64,000 nucleotides of DNA from Candidatus Latescibacterota bacterium (lineage in GTDB: Bacteria; JAAXHH01). The notes under the pieces were generated by a model, which had not been told where the DNA came from, did not search any database, and was given only the letters and a program-made list of their open reading frames with translations. Where the stretch lies: assembly GCA_022822725.1 (NCBI GenBank), contig JAJEAN010000001.1, positions 310,001 to 374,000 on the forward strand, written 5' to 3'. Shown in pieces: positions 26,128 through 35,312 of the stretch. The stretch's first letter is position 1; the number at the start of each line of letters is the position of its first letter. The translations under genes and the position numbers were made by a program.

Positions 26128-28530
26128 ATGCTCGGTCACTACCTCGTTTCCGCGTGGCGTAATGTCCTCGCATCCAGAACCCACACCGCGATCAACGTCA
26201 TCGGCTTCGCCGTCGGCATGGCCTGCTGCCTGGTCATCCTGCTCTACATCCGCGACGAACTCAGCTACGACCGGCACAACACGCGGGGAGATCGCATCTA
26301 CCGCGTGGTGACGGACCGCACGGCGAGGACGCCCGGTATACTGGGCAACTTCATCAGAACGCATCTTCCCGAAGTGGAGGAAGTGCTCCGGATCCGGTCG
26401 ACCGTGGGGACCTGGCTTTTCACGACCGAAGACCGGCAGTTCTATGAGGAACGGGTCTACTGGGCGGATGGCAACCTCTTCGACGTTTTTGATGTCTCCC
26501 TGGTGCGCGGCAACCCTTCCACCGCGCTGACAGCGCCGAATACGATGGTCATCAGCGCGTCCATGGCCCGGAAGTACTTCGGGGAAGCCGACCCGATCGG
26601 CCGGACGATCACCGGAGACAACCAGTTCTCTTTTGCGGTCACCGCCATAATGGAAGACCCGCCGCCTTACGCTCACTACCATCCCGACTTCTATGTTTCC
26701 ATCGCCACGACGATAGAACGGGGCGATCCGGTCGGTCTCCTGGGTTTCTGGGAAAACAGCCAGTACTACACGTATCTGCTTCTTCCGGACCAGGTCTCGC
26801 CCGGACAGATCATGACCTTGCTGCAGGCTCGGCTCGCAGAGCACGTCGACGCTTCGGTCCGGGCATCGGCCTATACCCACACCTATGCCCTGCAACGGCT
26901 TTTCGATATCCATCTGCGGTCTCATCTGGAACTGGAGATGGAGGTAAACGGGGACGTCTTCTTCATCTGGTTGCTGGTCGCGATCGCGGCGTTGATCCTG
27001 CTGATCGCATGCATGAACTTCACCAACCTCGCCACCGTACGCTCCATGAGCAGGGCCAGGGAAATCGGCATGCGAAAGGTCGCCGGCGCAACAAGGGGAC
27101 AGATCGTCCGTCAGTTCCTGGGCGAAACCATGTTGATCAGCATCCTGGCCTTCCTGGTTGCCCTCGGAATCGTCTCCGTCGTCCTTCCCCTGTTTCGAAC
27201 GCTGACCGGCCACCTGCTTTCCGTACCCTCACTTGAGCCCTGGACCATCCTCGGCGGTGCGGGTATAGTAATCGGAGTCGGATTCGTTGCGGGGAGTTTC
27301 CCGGCGCTGGTGCTGTCCCGCATCAGTCCCGCCGCGGTTTTCAGCGCAGCGTCCGACATCCGTGCGGCCATCCTGCGCAAGGTCCTGGTGGTCGTCCAGT
27401 TCTCGATCGCCATCCTGATGTTGATCGGAACCGGGATCGTATATCAGCAGCTCGAATACATGCGGGACAGATATTTGGGTTTCGACAAGGAACACGTCGT
27501 TGTCATACCGAATCTCCATGGCATGAGCTTTGAATTGATCCTGGGACGATTCCCCGAACATTCCGGTGTGGTGAGTACAACCGGGGCAAACTTTGTACCC
27601 GGACGTCCCGCCGGACGGGGCACACTGCCCATCTTGCCGGTTAAAAACGTCGATCGGCCAGCCGAGTCATCTGTGTCCATGCAGATGGTGACTACTACCG
27701 GCGGTTTCGTGCCTACCCTCGGTCTGAATCTGCTCACGGGACGCGACGTTTCTTTCGAACGGGATTTCAGAATAGAGGAACAACAGGACGGCAGTACTAC
27801 ATATGCAACCGTGGGATGTCTGCTCAACGAGGAAGCCGCCGTTCGCCTGGGATGGCCAAACCCGCTGGAAGCGCTGAACCGGTTCGTCCAGGTGGGAGAC
27901 CAGCGGGTGAGCGTCGTAGGCGTGGTCGAAGACTTCCATCTGAGATCGCTGCACGACCGGATCGAACCGTTGTTGATCCTCTACGGCGGGCCCGGTGTGT
28001 TCGCCATACGGTTCGTTCCCGGAGATCCGCGGGAGACCATCGGCGACCTGGAGGCGATGTGGAAGACCTCCACACCGGACATCCCGTTCATCTATTCGTT
28101 CCTCGACCAGGACGTGGAACGGCTTTATCGCTCGGATCAACTGCTGGGCCGGCTCGTTGCCATGTTTGCCGGAGTGGCCGTCCTCACGGCATGCCTGGGC
28201 CTGTTCGGGCTGGCGGAATTCACGGCAGGACAACGCACCAGGGAGGTGGGCATACGGAAAGCCCTGGGTGCGTCGGTACGTCAACTGGTCCTGCTGCTTT
28301 CAAAGGAGTATACCGTCCTGGTACTGATCGCAAACGTCTTCGCCTGGCCGGCGGCATACCTGGTCATTCAATACTGGATGCGGCAGTACGCCTATCACAC
28401 CGAAGTCTCATTGGTTTTATTCCCCGCGGCCGGCCTGCTCGGTCTGTTGATCGCGTGGATCACGGTCGGTTCACTGACGCTTCGCACCGCCGCGGGGAAT
28501 CCGGTCGACTCGCTGCGCCGCAATCAATAG
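26128..28530 (+). CDS. MacB/FtsX-type ABC transporter permease
   Basis: 800 residues with the two-half FtsX architecture. TM1 is at about 20-42 (AINVIGFAVGMACCLVILLY), then a periplasmic MacB-PCD-like domain. Three TM helices follow at about 280-395 (FFIWLLVAIAALILLIACMN), with the coupling segment ATVRSMSRAREIGMRKVAGA. A second half has a TM near 420, another periplasmic domain, and three C-terminal TMs with GQRTREVGIRKALGASVRQL. This is the large Bacteroidetes-style export permease; no ATPase gene is adjacent. Cargo is unknown, probably lipoprotein, peptide or drug export. Confidence 0.9.
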   Translation: MLGHYLVSAWRNVLASRTHTAINVIGFAVGMACCLVILLYIRDELSYDRHNTRGDRIYRVVTDRTARTPGILGNFIRTHLPEVEEVLRIRSTVGTWLFTTEDRQFYEERVYWADGNLFDVFDVSLVRGNPSTALTAPNTMVISASMARKYFGEADPIGRTITGDNQFSFAVTAIMEDPPPYAHYHPDFYVSIATTIERGDPVGLLGFWENSQYYTYLLLPDQVSPGQIMTLLQARLAEHVDASVRASAYTHTYALQRLFDIHLRSHLELEMEVNGDVFFIWLLVAIAALILLIACMNFTNLATVRSMSRAREIGMRKVAGATRGQIVRQFLGETMLISILAFLVALGIVSVVLPLFRTLTGHLLSVPSLEPWTILGGAGIVIGVGFVAGSFPALVLSRISPAAVFSAASDIRAAILRKVLVVVQFSIAILMLIGTGIVYQQLEYMRDRYLGFDKEHVVVIPNLHGMSFELILGRFPEHSGVVSTTGANFVPGRPAGRGTLPILPVKNVDRPAESSVSMQMVTTTGGFVPTLGLNLLTGRDVSFERDFRIEEQQDGSTTYATVGCLLNEEAAVRLGWPNPLEALNRFVQVGDQRVSVVGVVEDFHLRSLHDRIEPLLILYGGPGVFAIRFVPGDPRETIGDLEAMWKTSTPDIPFIYSFLDQDVERLYRSDQLLGRLVAMFAGVAVLTACLGLFGLAEFTAGQRTREVGIRKALGASVRQLVLLLSKEYTVLVLIANVFAWPAAYLVIQYWMRQYAYHTEVSLVLFPAAGLLGLLIAWITVGSLTLRTAAGNPVDSLRRNQ

Positions 28531-28647
28531 GAATGGGATCGGAGGGCCGGTCGTCTTGCTGAACCTCGTGCAGCAGGCACTAGCCGGACAGGTAATCGTC
28601 GAGATCAATGGTCAACGGCCGGACCTGTATGCGCCGCGAGCAACAGA

Positions 28648-29268
28648 CTATTCGAAAAGCAGTTTCACGCCCGCCGCGATGTACTCCGGCGTGTCGCTCG
28701 GATGGAACCGGTAGCGCAGCCGGCCCTCCTGGTCCACCAGGAACAGCGTGGTCGTGTGGGCGACCAGGTAGTGCCCGGCTTCGTTCGGATCCTGCAGCTT
28801 GTACAATACGCTGTACTTTTCGGCGACCTCGTCGATCTCCTCCCGCGAACCCGTCAGGCCGCGGACGTCCACCGTGGAGAAGTAGGCCAGGTATTCCCTG
28901 AGCTGCTCCGGCGTGTCCCGTGCGGGATCGACCGTGATGTAGATCGTACGCACGCGCTGTCCGGGCGCTAAATCGAGCACGTCGTACACGGCTGCCAGCC
29001 TGGAGAGCATGAGCGGGCAGGCGTCGGGGCAGAAGGTGTATCCGAAGAAGATCAGGAAGGCGTCGCCGCGGTGCTGCGACAGGTCGAACGGTTCTCCGTC
29101 CTGGTCCGTCAGCGTGAAATCGCCGCCGAAGCGTTCGCCGTAGTCCAGGAGTTCGGGGACGTCGATCGGGGGCGGCTGCGGGGTTTCGGCGCGACAGCCG
29201 GGTACGGTCAACAGCAGCAGGGCAACGAAAGCCAGGACGCCCCTTGCGTGGATGCTTGATTCAGCCAC
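28648..29268 (-). CDS. Sco1/SenC-family copper chaperone lipoprotein
   Basis: 206 residues. Signal peptide with lipobox VPGC at Cys25. The thioredoxin-like domain has the copper motif FCPDAC (C80 and C84) and the third ligand His171 in LVAHTTTLFLVDQEG. Sco proteins deliver copper to the CuA site of cytochrome c oxidase and keep its thiols reduced, on the outer face of the membrane. It lies 17 bases downstream of a cytochrome c-PCuAC fusion gene that would supply the copper. Confidence 0.95.
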   Translation of the reverse strand: MAESSIHARGVLAFVALLLLTVPGCRAETPQPPPIDVPELLDYGERFGGDFTLTDQDGEPFDLSQHRGDAFLIFFGYTFCPDACPLMLSRLAAVYDVLDLAPGQRVRTIYITVDPARDTPEQLREYLAYFSTVDVRGLTGSREEIDEVAEKYSVLYKLQDPNEAGHYLVAHTTTLFLVDQEGRLRYRFHPSDTPEYIAAGVKLLFE

Positions 29269-29285
29269 CGGTTACACTCCCGGGT

Positions 29286-30164
29286 TCATTCGGTCGGCCG
29301 CCGGTCCTTCGACACCTCGGCCGTAACGGTTTGGGGCTTCGCGTCCGCGAAGCGCAGTGTCAGGATAACCGAATCCGCTTCCGCCAGCTGCCGTTTCACA
29401 CCGAACAACATGATGTGATTTCCGCCGGGTTCCAGGGCCGCCTCTCCACGCGGCGGGACCGTCAGGCGTTCAATCTTCTCCATCTCCATCATGTCGTCGA
29501 TCATGCGCATGGTGTGCAGTTCGGTATACTCCGCGGCCGGCGTCTCCACGGCGATCAACTCCCTTGCCTTGTCCGACCGGTTCCTGATCACCAGGTAGGC
29601 GGCGGTGACGTCCCGGTTCGGCGGCGTGGCCCGGACCCAGGCGCCGTCGATCTCCAGGTCGTCCGACGGCTGAAGCGAGGCCACGTACATGGCGATCTTG
29701 AAACGCTCTTCATCCTTGATATGGGGAAAGGGCACCATGGACGGGCTGTCGGGCATGCCATCCGTGAGCGTGCCGGCGATGGTGACCACGTCGCGGCCGA
29801 TGCGATAGGCCCCCGGGTCCCGAAAGTCGCGGGGCGGGGGTTTCAGCGTGTAGGAAACCGGTCCGTCGCCGTGGCCTTCCAGGCCGTGGCACACCGTGCA
29901 ACCGTACCGGGCATACAACGCCTTTCCTTCCTGCACAAACTTCTCCGGTATTTCATGGAAACCGATGGTTCCCGGTGTAATCGCACCTTCCACCAACTGG
30001 GCCATAAACACCTGGACTACGGCTTCTTTATCGTCCGGGGCCACCTCCGGTTCAGGCGAGCCGCAGCCGGCCAGAAGGATCAGCAGCCCGCAGATGACTG
30101 ACCATCTGCCGCAGAACCGGGAGACCCGGGACGGCGAATACCGTGTTTTTGCCCACCAGAACAT
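29286..30164 (-). CDS. Lipoprotein fusing cytochrome c and PCuAC copper chaperone domains
   Basis: 292 residues. Signal with lipobox LLAGC (Cys34). Residues 75-165 are a mono-heme cytochrome c domain: CTVCH at 89-93 and a distal Met in GMPDSPSMVPFPH (M137 or M143). Residues 172-285 are a PCuAC (DUF461) domain with the exact copper pattern H-X10-M-X21-H-X-M: H217, M228, H250, M252. PCuAC proteins pass Cu(I) to Sco and CuA. Having an electron carrier fused to the chaperone suggests that it reduces the copper or the CuA thiols during assembly; that is an inference. Sco1 is encoded next. Confidence 0.93.
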   Translation of the reverse strand: MFWWAKTRYSPSRVSRFCGRWSVICGLLILLAGCGSPEPEVAPDDKEAVVQVFMAQLVEGAITPGTIGFHEIPEKFVQEGKALYARYGCTVCHGLEGHGDGPVSYTLKPPPRDFRDPGAYRIGRDVVTIAGTLTDGMPDSPSMVPFPHIKDEERFKIAMYVASLQPSDDLEIDGAWVRATPPNRDVTAAYLVIRNRSDKARELIAVETPAAEYTELHTMRMIDDMMEMEKIERLTVPPRGEAALEPGGNHIMLFGVKRQLAEADSVILTLRFADAKPQTVTAEVSKDRRPTE

Positions 30165-30368
30165 GGTTCTATCCTATCCGTATTCCGGCTTCCTGTCAAC
30201 GACTACTACTCGCCGGTTTCTCCAATTATCCATGCTTGAGCCGCGCGTGTGGACGGCCCCCTGCAATTCAATTGACGATGCATGAGGGGGTGCATACATT
30301 CCCGTCGTCTTCGACACCTCATCCCAACCACGGCCGGGTCGGGCACGAACCGCAACCGGGGAGCCACC

Positions 30369-31787
30369 TTGCGAAGCTTCAGGGAATCGCTGTCGATCTA
30401 CTTCGAGCGCCGCATGGCACGTATACTGCTGCTCGGGATCATAAGCGGATTTCCCTGGGTGCTCATCGGCAGCTGCCTCAATCTCTGGTTGAAAGAAGAC
30501 GGGCTTTCCCGCACCGCCATAGGCTGGGCCAGCCTGATCTTCGGCGTCTACGCCTTCAACTTCCTCTGGGCGCCGCTGATCGACCGGATACGGTTGCCGC
30601 TGCTGACCGGATGGCTTGGCCACCGCCGGGCCTGGATCGTTACGTTTCAGGCCGTCATCCTGGCCTGCCTGGTGCTCTGGAGTCTCGCCCAACCGACGTT
30701 GGACCTCAGCGCTGTCGTGGCGATCGGACTCGTCATAGCCATCGCGTCCGCCACCCAGGACATCGCCATCGACGCGCTGCGCATCGAGCAGATCGGCACG
30801 TCGGAATCGGAATCCATGGCCGCCGGCGCGGCCACGGCCGTCGTCGGGTGGTGGACGGGGTTCAAACTCGGCGGTGTGATCGCCCTGGAAACCGCGCAGG
30901 CCCTGCAGAACGCCGGCGTCGAAGACTACTGGCAGACCACCTTTCTCTGGCTCGGGGCGGTGGTCATTCTCTGCAACATCGGCCTTGCCTTCGTTCGGGA
31001 GTCCACCGCCGCCGATCGCATCGCGGCACAGGCCGAGGACGACGAACGAATCTCATCCGGCCTGGCGCTGCCGAGTGGATTCGGGCGTGTCGTCGCATGG
31101 TTCGCGGGTACGGTGGCCAATCCATTGACGAGCTTCTTCCGGCGCAACGGAATCGCCATCGCCGCGGCCGTGCTCGGGTTCGTCTTCCTGTTCAAGATCG
31201 GGGAAGCGTTCCTGGGCCGCATGTCTCTCATCTTCTACCGGGAGATCGGGTTTTCCCTGTCGGACATCGCCCTCTATTCCAAGGGGCTCGGTTGGGTCGT
31301 CACCGTGGCCTTCACCGTGCTGGGCGGTTTCTTCGCCATCCGGGTCGGACTGGTGCCGGCCATGTTCGCGGCGGGGATCGCCATGGCGGGCACCAATCTG
31401 CTGTTCGCCACCCTGGCCTGGACGGGCAAGTCCGAGTTGATGTTCGCGACCGCCGTCGTGGCGGACGACATTACGGGCGCCTTCGCGACAGTCATATTCG
31501 TCGCGTTTATCTCGATGCTCGTCGACCGGACCTATACCGCCACGCAATACGCGCTGCTCGCCTCGATCGGTACGGCGGGGCGAACCCTCTTCGCGGCGTC
31601 CTCGGGCGCGATGGTCGACTGGCTCGATGGCGACTGGGGGACCTTTTTCATCTTCACGGCGCTGATGGTGATCCCTTCCCTGGCGTGTCTCTGGGCCATC
31701 CGGAGCAAACTGAGGGACCTGCTCGCCGGTAAGCGCGTGCGGATTTTCGGCAAGGGTCCGGAGGAGGTGGCCGAAGGGGTGGGCTGA
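30369..31787 (+). CDS. AmpG-like MFS permease
   Basis: About 472 residues from a TTG at 30369, which has GGGGAG five bases upstream; the frame is open to 30282 without a site. It has about 12-14 TM segments and the AmpG/PAT pattern: ESLSIYFERRMARILLLGII, GFPWVLIGSCLNLWLKEDGL, AYAFNFLWAPLIDRIRLP-type loop, and DIAIDALRIEQI. AmpG proteins import anhydro-muropeptides for wall recycling, and relatives carry acetyl-CoA or siderophores. No wall-recycling gene is adjacent, so the substrate stays open. Confidence 0.85.
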   Translation: MRSFRESLSIYFERRMARILLLGIISGFPWVLIGSCLNLWLKEDGLSRTAIGWASLIFGVYAFNFLWAPLIDRIRLPLLTGWLGHRRAWIVTFQAVILACLVLWSLAQPTLDLSAVVAIGLVIAIASATQDIAIDALRIEQIGTSESESMAAGAATAVVGWWTGFKLGGVIALETAQALQNAGVEDYWQTTFLWLGAVVILCNIGLAFVRESTAADRIAAQAEDDERISSGLALPSGFGRVVAWFAGTVANPLTSFFRRNGIAIAAAVLGFVFLFKIGEAFLGRMSLIFYREIGFSLSDIALYSKGLGWVVTVAFTVLGGFFAIRVGLVPAMFAAGIAMAGTNLLFATLAWTGKSELMFATAVVADDITGAFATVIFVAFISMLVDRTYTATQYALLASIGTAGRTLFAASSGAMVDWLDGDWGTFFIFTALMVIPSLACLWAIRSKLRDLLAGKRVRIFGKGPEEVAEGVG

Positions 31788-31919
31788 GCCGGAGGAACGC
31801 GATGAGCCGGAGGAACGCGATGACGCGTCACCATGCCGACGCGTTATCTTGCCGACGCGACAAATCTCATTTCTGACGCGACAAATTTCTTTCTTGGAGC
31901 GACAAATCTCATTTCTGGA
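31788..31919 (+). repeat. Two adjoining tandem-repeat blocks before the mannonate-dehydratase-like gene
   Basis: First block: an 18-base unit (gccggaggaacgcgatga) twice; each copy holds GGAGG and an ATG seven bases later, so it resembles a duplicated translation start. Second block: gcgacaaatctcatttct and variants three times up to 31917. The last copy runs into the GGAGG site of the next gene. Confidence 0.75.
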
Positions 31920-31927
31920 GGACTTAC

Positions 31928-32914
31928 ATGTATATCGGAACGCAGACCCGCTGCCGCAATGATACGGATATCGAAGTACTGGCCCAGTTGGGTGTATTCA
32001 ACGTGGACCAGACGCCGGCGGAACCCTGGGCCGAGTGGACGACCGATCTGCTCAAAGCCCAGCGCGAACGTTTCGACCGGTACGGGATCAACCTCGAAAT
32101 GATCCATATCCCCCTCGGCTCCGCGAGCGCCTTCCACAACGAGGCCGGGGCCATATTCCTGGGGAAAAGCGATGCGCGGGACCGCGCGCTGGACCGCATG
32201 TGCGAGACCGTGCGCATGGCTTCGGAAGCCGGGATTCGGGGGCTGAACTACAACATCACCCTGCTGGGCCACCTGCGTACCGAGCCCACGTACGGCCGAG
32301 GCGGCGCAAAGCTGTCGACCTTCGACTACGACAAGCTCGACCAGGGCAGACCGGAATTCGAGGGCGGTCCTGCCGACGAGGACGAGATGTGGGAGCGCAT
32401 CGACCACTGGCTCAAGGTCATCATACCCGTGGCAGAGGAATACAAGGTCCAGATGGCGTGCCATCCGTCCGATCCGGGCATCGGACACGGCAGGACGTAC
32501 CGCGGCGTGGCCCGCGTGCTGGGCATGTCGGACGGCTTCAAGAAGCTCATCGACCTGTACGACAGCCCCTACAACGGGCTGAACTTCTGCCAGGGCTGCA
32601 TGTCGGAAAGCCTGGAGAATCCCTCGGAAGAGATCTACGACGTGATCCGCTACTTCGGCACCCGGAAGAAGATCTTCAATGTCCACTTCCGGAACATCAA
32701 GGGGCGGCTGAACAACTTCGTGGAGGTCTTCCCCGACGAGGGGGACGTCGACATGCTGAAGGCGATGCGGACTTACAAGGAAGTGGGGTACGAGTACATG
32801 ATCATGCCGGACCACGTACCCGGCATATCAGGTCCCGAAGCGGGGCAGGTGGGATTCGCCTACGCCTACGGGTACATCCACGCGGCGATCCAGGCGGCGA
32901 ACTCGGCGGACTAG
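31928..32914 (+). CDS. Mannonate dehydratase-like (UxuA family) enzyme
   Basis: 328 residues; GGAGG lies six bases before the ATG. The TIM-barrel has UxuA-type metal-site blocks: YKVQMACHPSDPG (His), NGLNFCQGCMSE (Cys/Asn region), IFNVHFRNIKG (His and Arg), and YMIMPDHVPGI (Asp-His). UxuA removes water from D-mannonate to give 2-keto-3-deoxygluconate. It is shorter than the E. coli enzyme (about 394), so a related sugar acid is possible. Neighbours are a PhyH enzyme and an AmpG-like transporter. Confidence 0.85.
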   Translation: MYIGTQTRCRNDTDIEVLAQLGVFNVDQTPAEPWAEWTTDLLKAQRERFDRYGINLEMIHIPLGSASAFHNEAGAIFLGKSDARDRALDRMCETVRMASEAGIRGLNYNITLLGHLRTEPTYGRGGAKLSTFDYDKLDQGRPEFEGGPADEDEMWERIDHWLKVIIPVAEEYKVQMACHPSDPGIGHGRTYRGVARVLGMSDGFKKLIDLYDSPYNGLNFCQGCMSESLENPSEEIYDVIRYFGTRKKIFNVHFRNIKGRLNNFVEVFPDEGDVDMLKAMRTYKEVGYEYMIMPDHVPGISGPEAGQVGFAYAYGYIHAAIQAANSAD

Positions 32915-32935
32915 CTAAGACCAGGTGGATGATGG

Positions 32936-33733
32936 TCAGGTGGCGGAAAGTGCCCGCAGCCCATCATCCTCAATCGGCTCCAGGGGCGTGAAGTCCCGGT
33001 TATTCTGGTACCAGGGCCTGACCTCGCGCGTGCAGGCGTTGCCGACGGCGTTGTAGATCAGGTAAAATATCGCGCGGCGCCAGGGCGAGACGTTGTCGGC
33101 CGAACCGTGGACGATGTTACTGTGGATCAGGGCGACCGAGCCCGCGGGGCCGATCAGGGGTTCGATGCCGTTCTCGTCGGCCAGTTTCTCCAGGGTCGGC
33201 CTGTCGATATTGAACAAATGGTATCCCCGGCCCTTGGCGTCCGCGTGTAATTCCGAATCCAGCAAACCCCAACGGTGGGACCCCGGAATGATCATGAGCG
33301 GAGAGGTGACCGGCGTACAGTCGTCGATGAATACCGACGCCATGATGCAGTTCGGCTCGGGCATGCCGTCGACCTTGTACCACGACGGATAGTCCTGGTG
33401 CCAGGTCCACGACGCCCCGCTGCCGAAGCCCTGCTTGGGGTTCATGCGCGTCTGGTGAAGGTAGACCTCGTCACCCAGCAGCTGGCGGACCGGATCCATC
33501 AGTCGGGGCAGACGCGCCAGCCGTCCGAAGGGCTCGGAGTAGGTATGCGCCCCGAAAGCCAGCCGGGCGGCCGTGGGGTCGTCTTTTTCCCACACCACCT
33601 CCGGTCCCTGACGGCTCAGTACGTCCGGAACCGCCTCCTGCAGCGCCTTCACTTCTGCTTCGTCGAGTAACCCGGAGAAAAACAGGTAGCCCGATTCGTG
33701 GAAGGCGGCGACCTGCTGGTCGTTCAGTATCAT
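32936..33733 (-). CDS. PhyH-family dioxygenase resembling ectoine hydroxylase (EctD-like)
   Basis: 265 residues. The iron ligands are H112 and D114 in WTWHQDYPSW and H209 in HSNIVHGSADN; SPWRRAIFYLIYNAVGN and RDFTPLEPIED are strongly reminiscent of EctD, which hydroxylates the osmolyte ectoine. However, no ectABC genes are in the window, and EctD is usually about 300 residues, so this may act on another solute. The gene starts 21 bases after the glycosylasparaginase stop and is probably in the same transcript, driven from the promoter at 34969-34998. Confidence 0.87.
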   Translation of the reverse strand: MILNDQQVAAFHESGYLFFSGLLDEAEVKALQEAVPDVLSRQGPEVVWEKDDPTAARLAFGAHTYSEPFGRLARLPRLMDPVRQLLGDEVYLHQTRMNPKQGFGSGASWTWHQDYPSWYKVDGMPEPNCIMASVFIDDCTPVTSPLMIIPGSHRWGLLDSELHADAKGRGYHLFNIDRPTLEKLADENGIEPLIGPAGSVALIHSNIVHGSADNVSPWRRAIFYLIYNAVGNACTREVRPWYQNNRDFTPLEPIEDDGLRALSAT

Positions 33734-33754
33734 GAATTTCCTCTGTCAGTACGC

Positions 33755-34912
33755 TTAGTTTTCCATCCCGGCCCGTTCTTTACGGCGCCGCTCCACCCGT
33801 TCCATCAACCGTTCCATCGTCGGCGCGGGGATCTGCGTTTTGTCATAGACGTACCCCAGAGGTACCAACCGGGCGCCGTCGGCGTTGGCCACGGCGTAAC
33901 TGTCCCGTCCGGGGTAGTACTCCAGGTATTCTTCCGGCATCTGGTACATGGTCGCACCGCCGAACCGGCCGTCCTTGGCCACGGCGTAGAAGTTCAGGCT
34001 GAACATCGGCCGTCCGTCTTCCGTCAGCAGCCGGTCCTCCGTCATGGCCACGGCCCGCTTGAGCGTGGCAAGACAGGCTTCCTGGGGCGACATGCCCTGC
34101 CGCATGAATTCCACGGCCAGGTACGCGCCGCAAACCTTGATGTTCGCCTCGCCCCGCCCCGTGGAACCGGCGGCGCCCACTTCGTTGTCGCAGTACTGCC
34201 CCGTACCGATGATGGGACTGTCGCCCACGCGGCCCGGGATCTTCCAGGCCAGGCCGCTCGTGGTCGTCACGCTGCCGATATCGCCGTTGGCGTCCACGCC
34301 GCACATGTTGATCGTGCCGGACGGCCGTTCGATTACGATGTCGTCTTCGTGGTCCAGCCAGTCGTCGTCCGGGCTGAGCTGGGACCGCCACCGCAGCCAG
34401 TCCTGGCGGCTTTCCTCGGACAACAGGCTCTGCTCCTTGAAACCCAGACCCAGGGCGAAGCGCTTCGCACCCTCGCCGACCAGCATGATGTGATCGGTGT
34501 AATCCATGATCGCCTTGGCCACCAGCGACGCCGAGGCGATATCCTCCAGCGCGGCAACGGAACCGGCCCGCCGGGTGGGTCCGTGCATGACGGACGCATC
34601 CAGGGTGACGACGCCGTCCGCGTTCGGAAGCCCGCCCAACCCCACGGACTGGTCTTCAGGGTCCAGCTCCTGGATATTCACGCCGGCGATGACAGCGTCC
34701 AACGGATCGGCCTGGTCGTTCGTCATCATCTCGTAGGCTTTGGCGACGCCGCGAATGCCGTTGCGCGACGCGACGATGGTCGGAGGCGCGGGTGCGCCGT
34801 GGTTGGTGGGTACAGGTGCGGCGTGGGCCTTCGCGGACGCGGCATGACCAGCGGCGAGGCCGGTCAGGGCGAGGGCGGAGGTTTCCAGAAAAGCGCGGCG
34901 GGTAACTGGCAT
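33755..34912 (-). CDS. N4-(beta-N-acetylglucosaminyl)-L-asparaginase-like Ntn hydrolase
   Basis: 385 residues. The N terminus TRRAFLETSALALTGLAAG is a Tat-type signal, so the enzyme should be exported folded. The catalytic Thr created by autocleavage is T200 in PSGTINMCGVDANGDIGS; substrate residues R228 and D231 follow in IPGRVGDSPIIGTGQY, and GAAGSTGRGE is conserved in the family. Family members cut the bond between N-acetylglucosamine and asparagine in glycoproteins, or act on isoaspartyl peptides. With two sialidase-fold genes in the window this fits glycoprotein use. Confidence 0.92.
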   Translation of the reverse strand: MPVTRRAFLETSALALTGLAAGHAASAKAHAAPVPTNHGAPAPPTIVASRNGIRGVAKAYEMMTNDQADPLDAVIAGVNIQELDPEDQSVGLGGLPNADGVVTLDASVMHGPTRRAGSVAALEDIASASLVAKAIMDYTDHIMLVGEGAKRFALGLGFKEQSLLSEESRQDWLRWRSQLSPDDDWLDHEDDIVIERPSGTINMCGVDANGDIGSVTTTSGLAWKIPGRVGDSPIIGTGQYCDNEVGAAGSTGRGEANIKVCGAYLAVEFMRQGMSPQEACLATLKRAVAMTEDRLLTEDGRPMFSLNFYAVAKDGRFGGATMYQMPEEYLEYYPGRDSYAVANADGARLVPLGYVYDKTQIPAPTMERLMERVERRRKERAGMEN

Positions 34913-34968
34913 GGGAGGACCTCTTTGTTGTAGATTGATTGTGCAGGGATAGCCGAAGTCAGGTCGGT

Positions 34969-34998
34969 ATTATACGTCGGCTGAAGCATCCATGACAA
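34969..34998 (-). promoter_or_regulatory. Promoter of the glycosylasparaginase/PhyH operon
   Basis: On the minus strand TTGTCA (34998-34993) and a perfect TATAAT (34974-34969) are 18 bases apart. Transcription would start near 34962, 50 bases before the asparaginase ATG. Confidence 0.65.
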
Positions 34999-35047
34999 GG
35001 AAAAGAAGCGATCATGAATTCACAAATCCGCCGTAATACCGATCGCC

Positions 35048-35257
35048 ATGCAGCCCTGTCGATGGCGAATCCTGTACCGTTTGACGAAGGCGCAAAACGG
35101 TGGATCGGCTAGTTTCGCGAGCACGAAACCAGGATCGGTGCGTTCTGGATGTATGAGGAACCGGTCACGATCTGTGCGTTGGGAAGACGGACGAGCAGAC
35201 GGAACGCTGGCAGGAGGCCGACTGCCTGCAAAAGCCGAGTGGGAGAATGCGGCGTGA
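35048..35257 (+). pseudogene. Degenerate formylglycine-generating-enzyme (FGE-sulfatase) domain remnant
   Basis: In one frame the stretch reads YRLTKAQ, then SVRWEDGRADGTLAGGRLPA and KAEWENAA before a stop. These match the FGE-sulfatase order 'YEVTNAQ ... VsWEDA.aYc.WaGGRLPTEAEWE.AA'. The piece between them fits better in another frame (GAFWMYEEPVT), so at least two frame changes have occurred and the rest of the roughly 250-residue domain is gone. No expression signal is seen. It is a small fossil of a sulfatase-modifying or related C-type-lectin-fold gene. Confidence 0.55.
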
Positions 35258-35312
35258 GGTCCGGAAGGATTAGCCTTACCATCGGGGATTTACGTTTAAC
35301 TGATCATCATCT

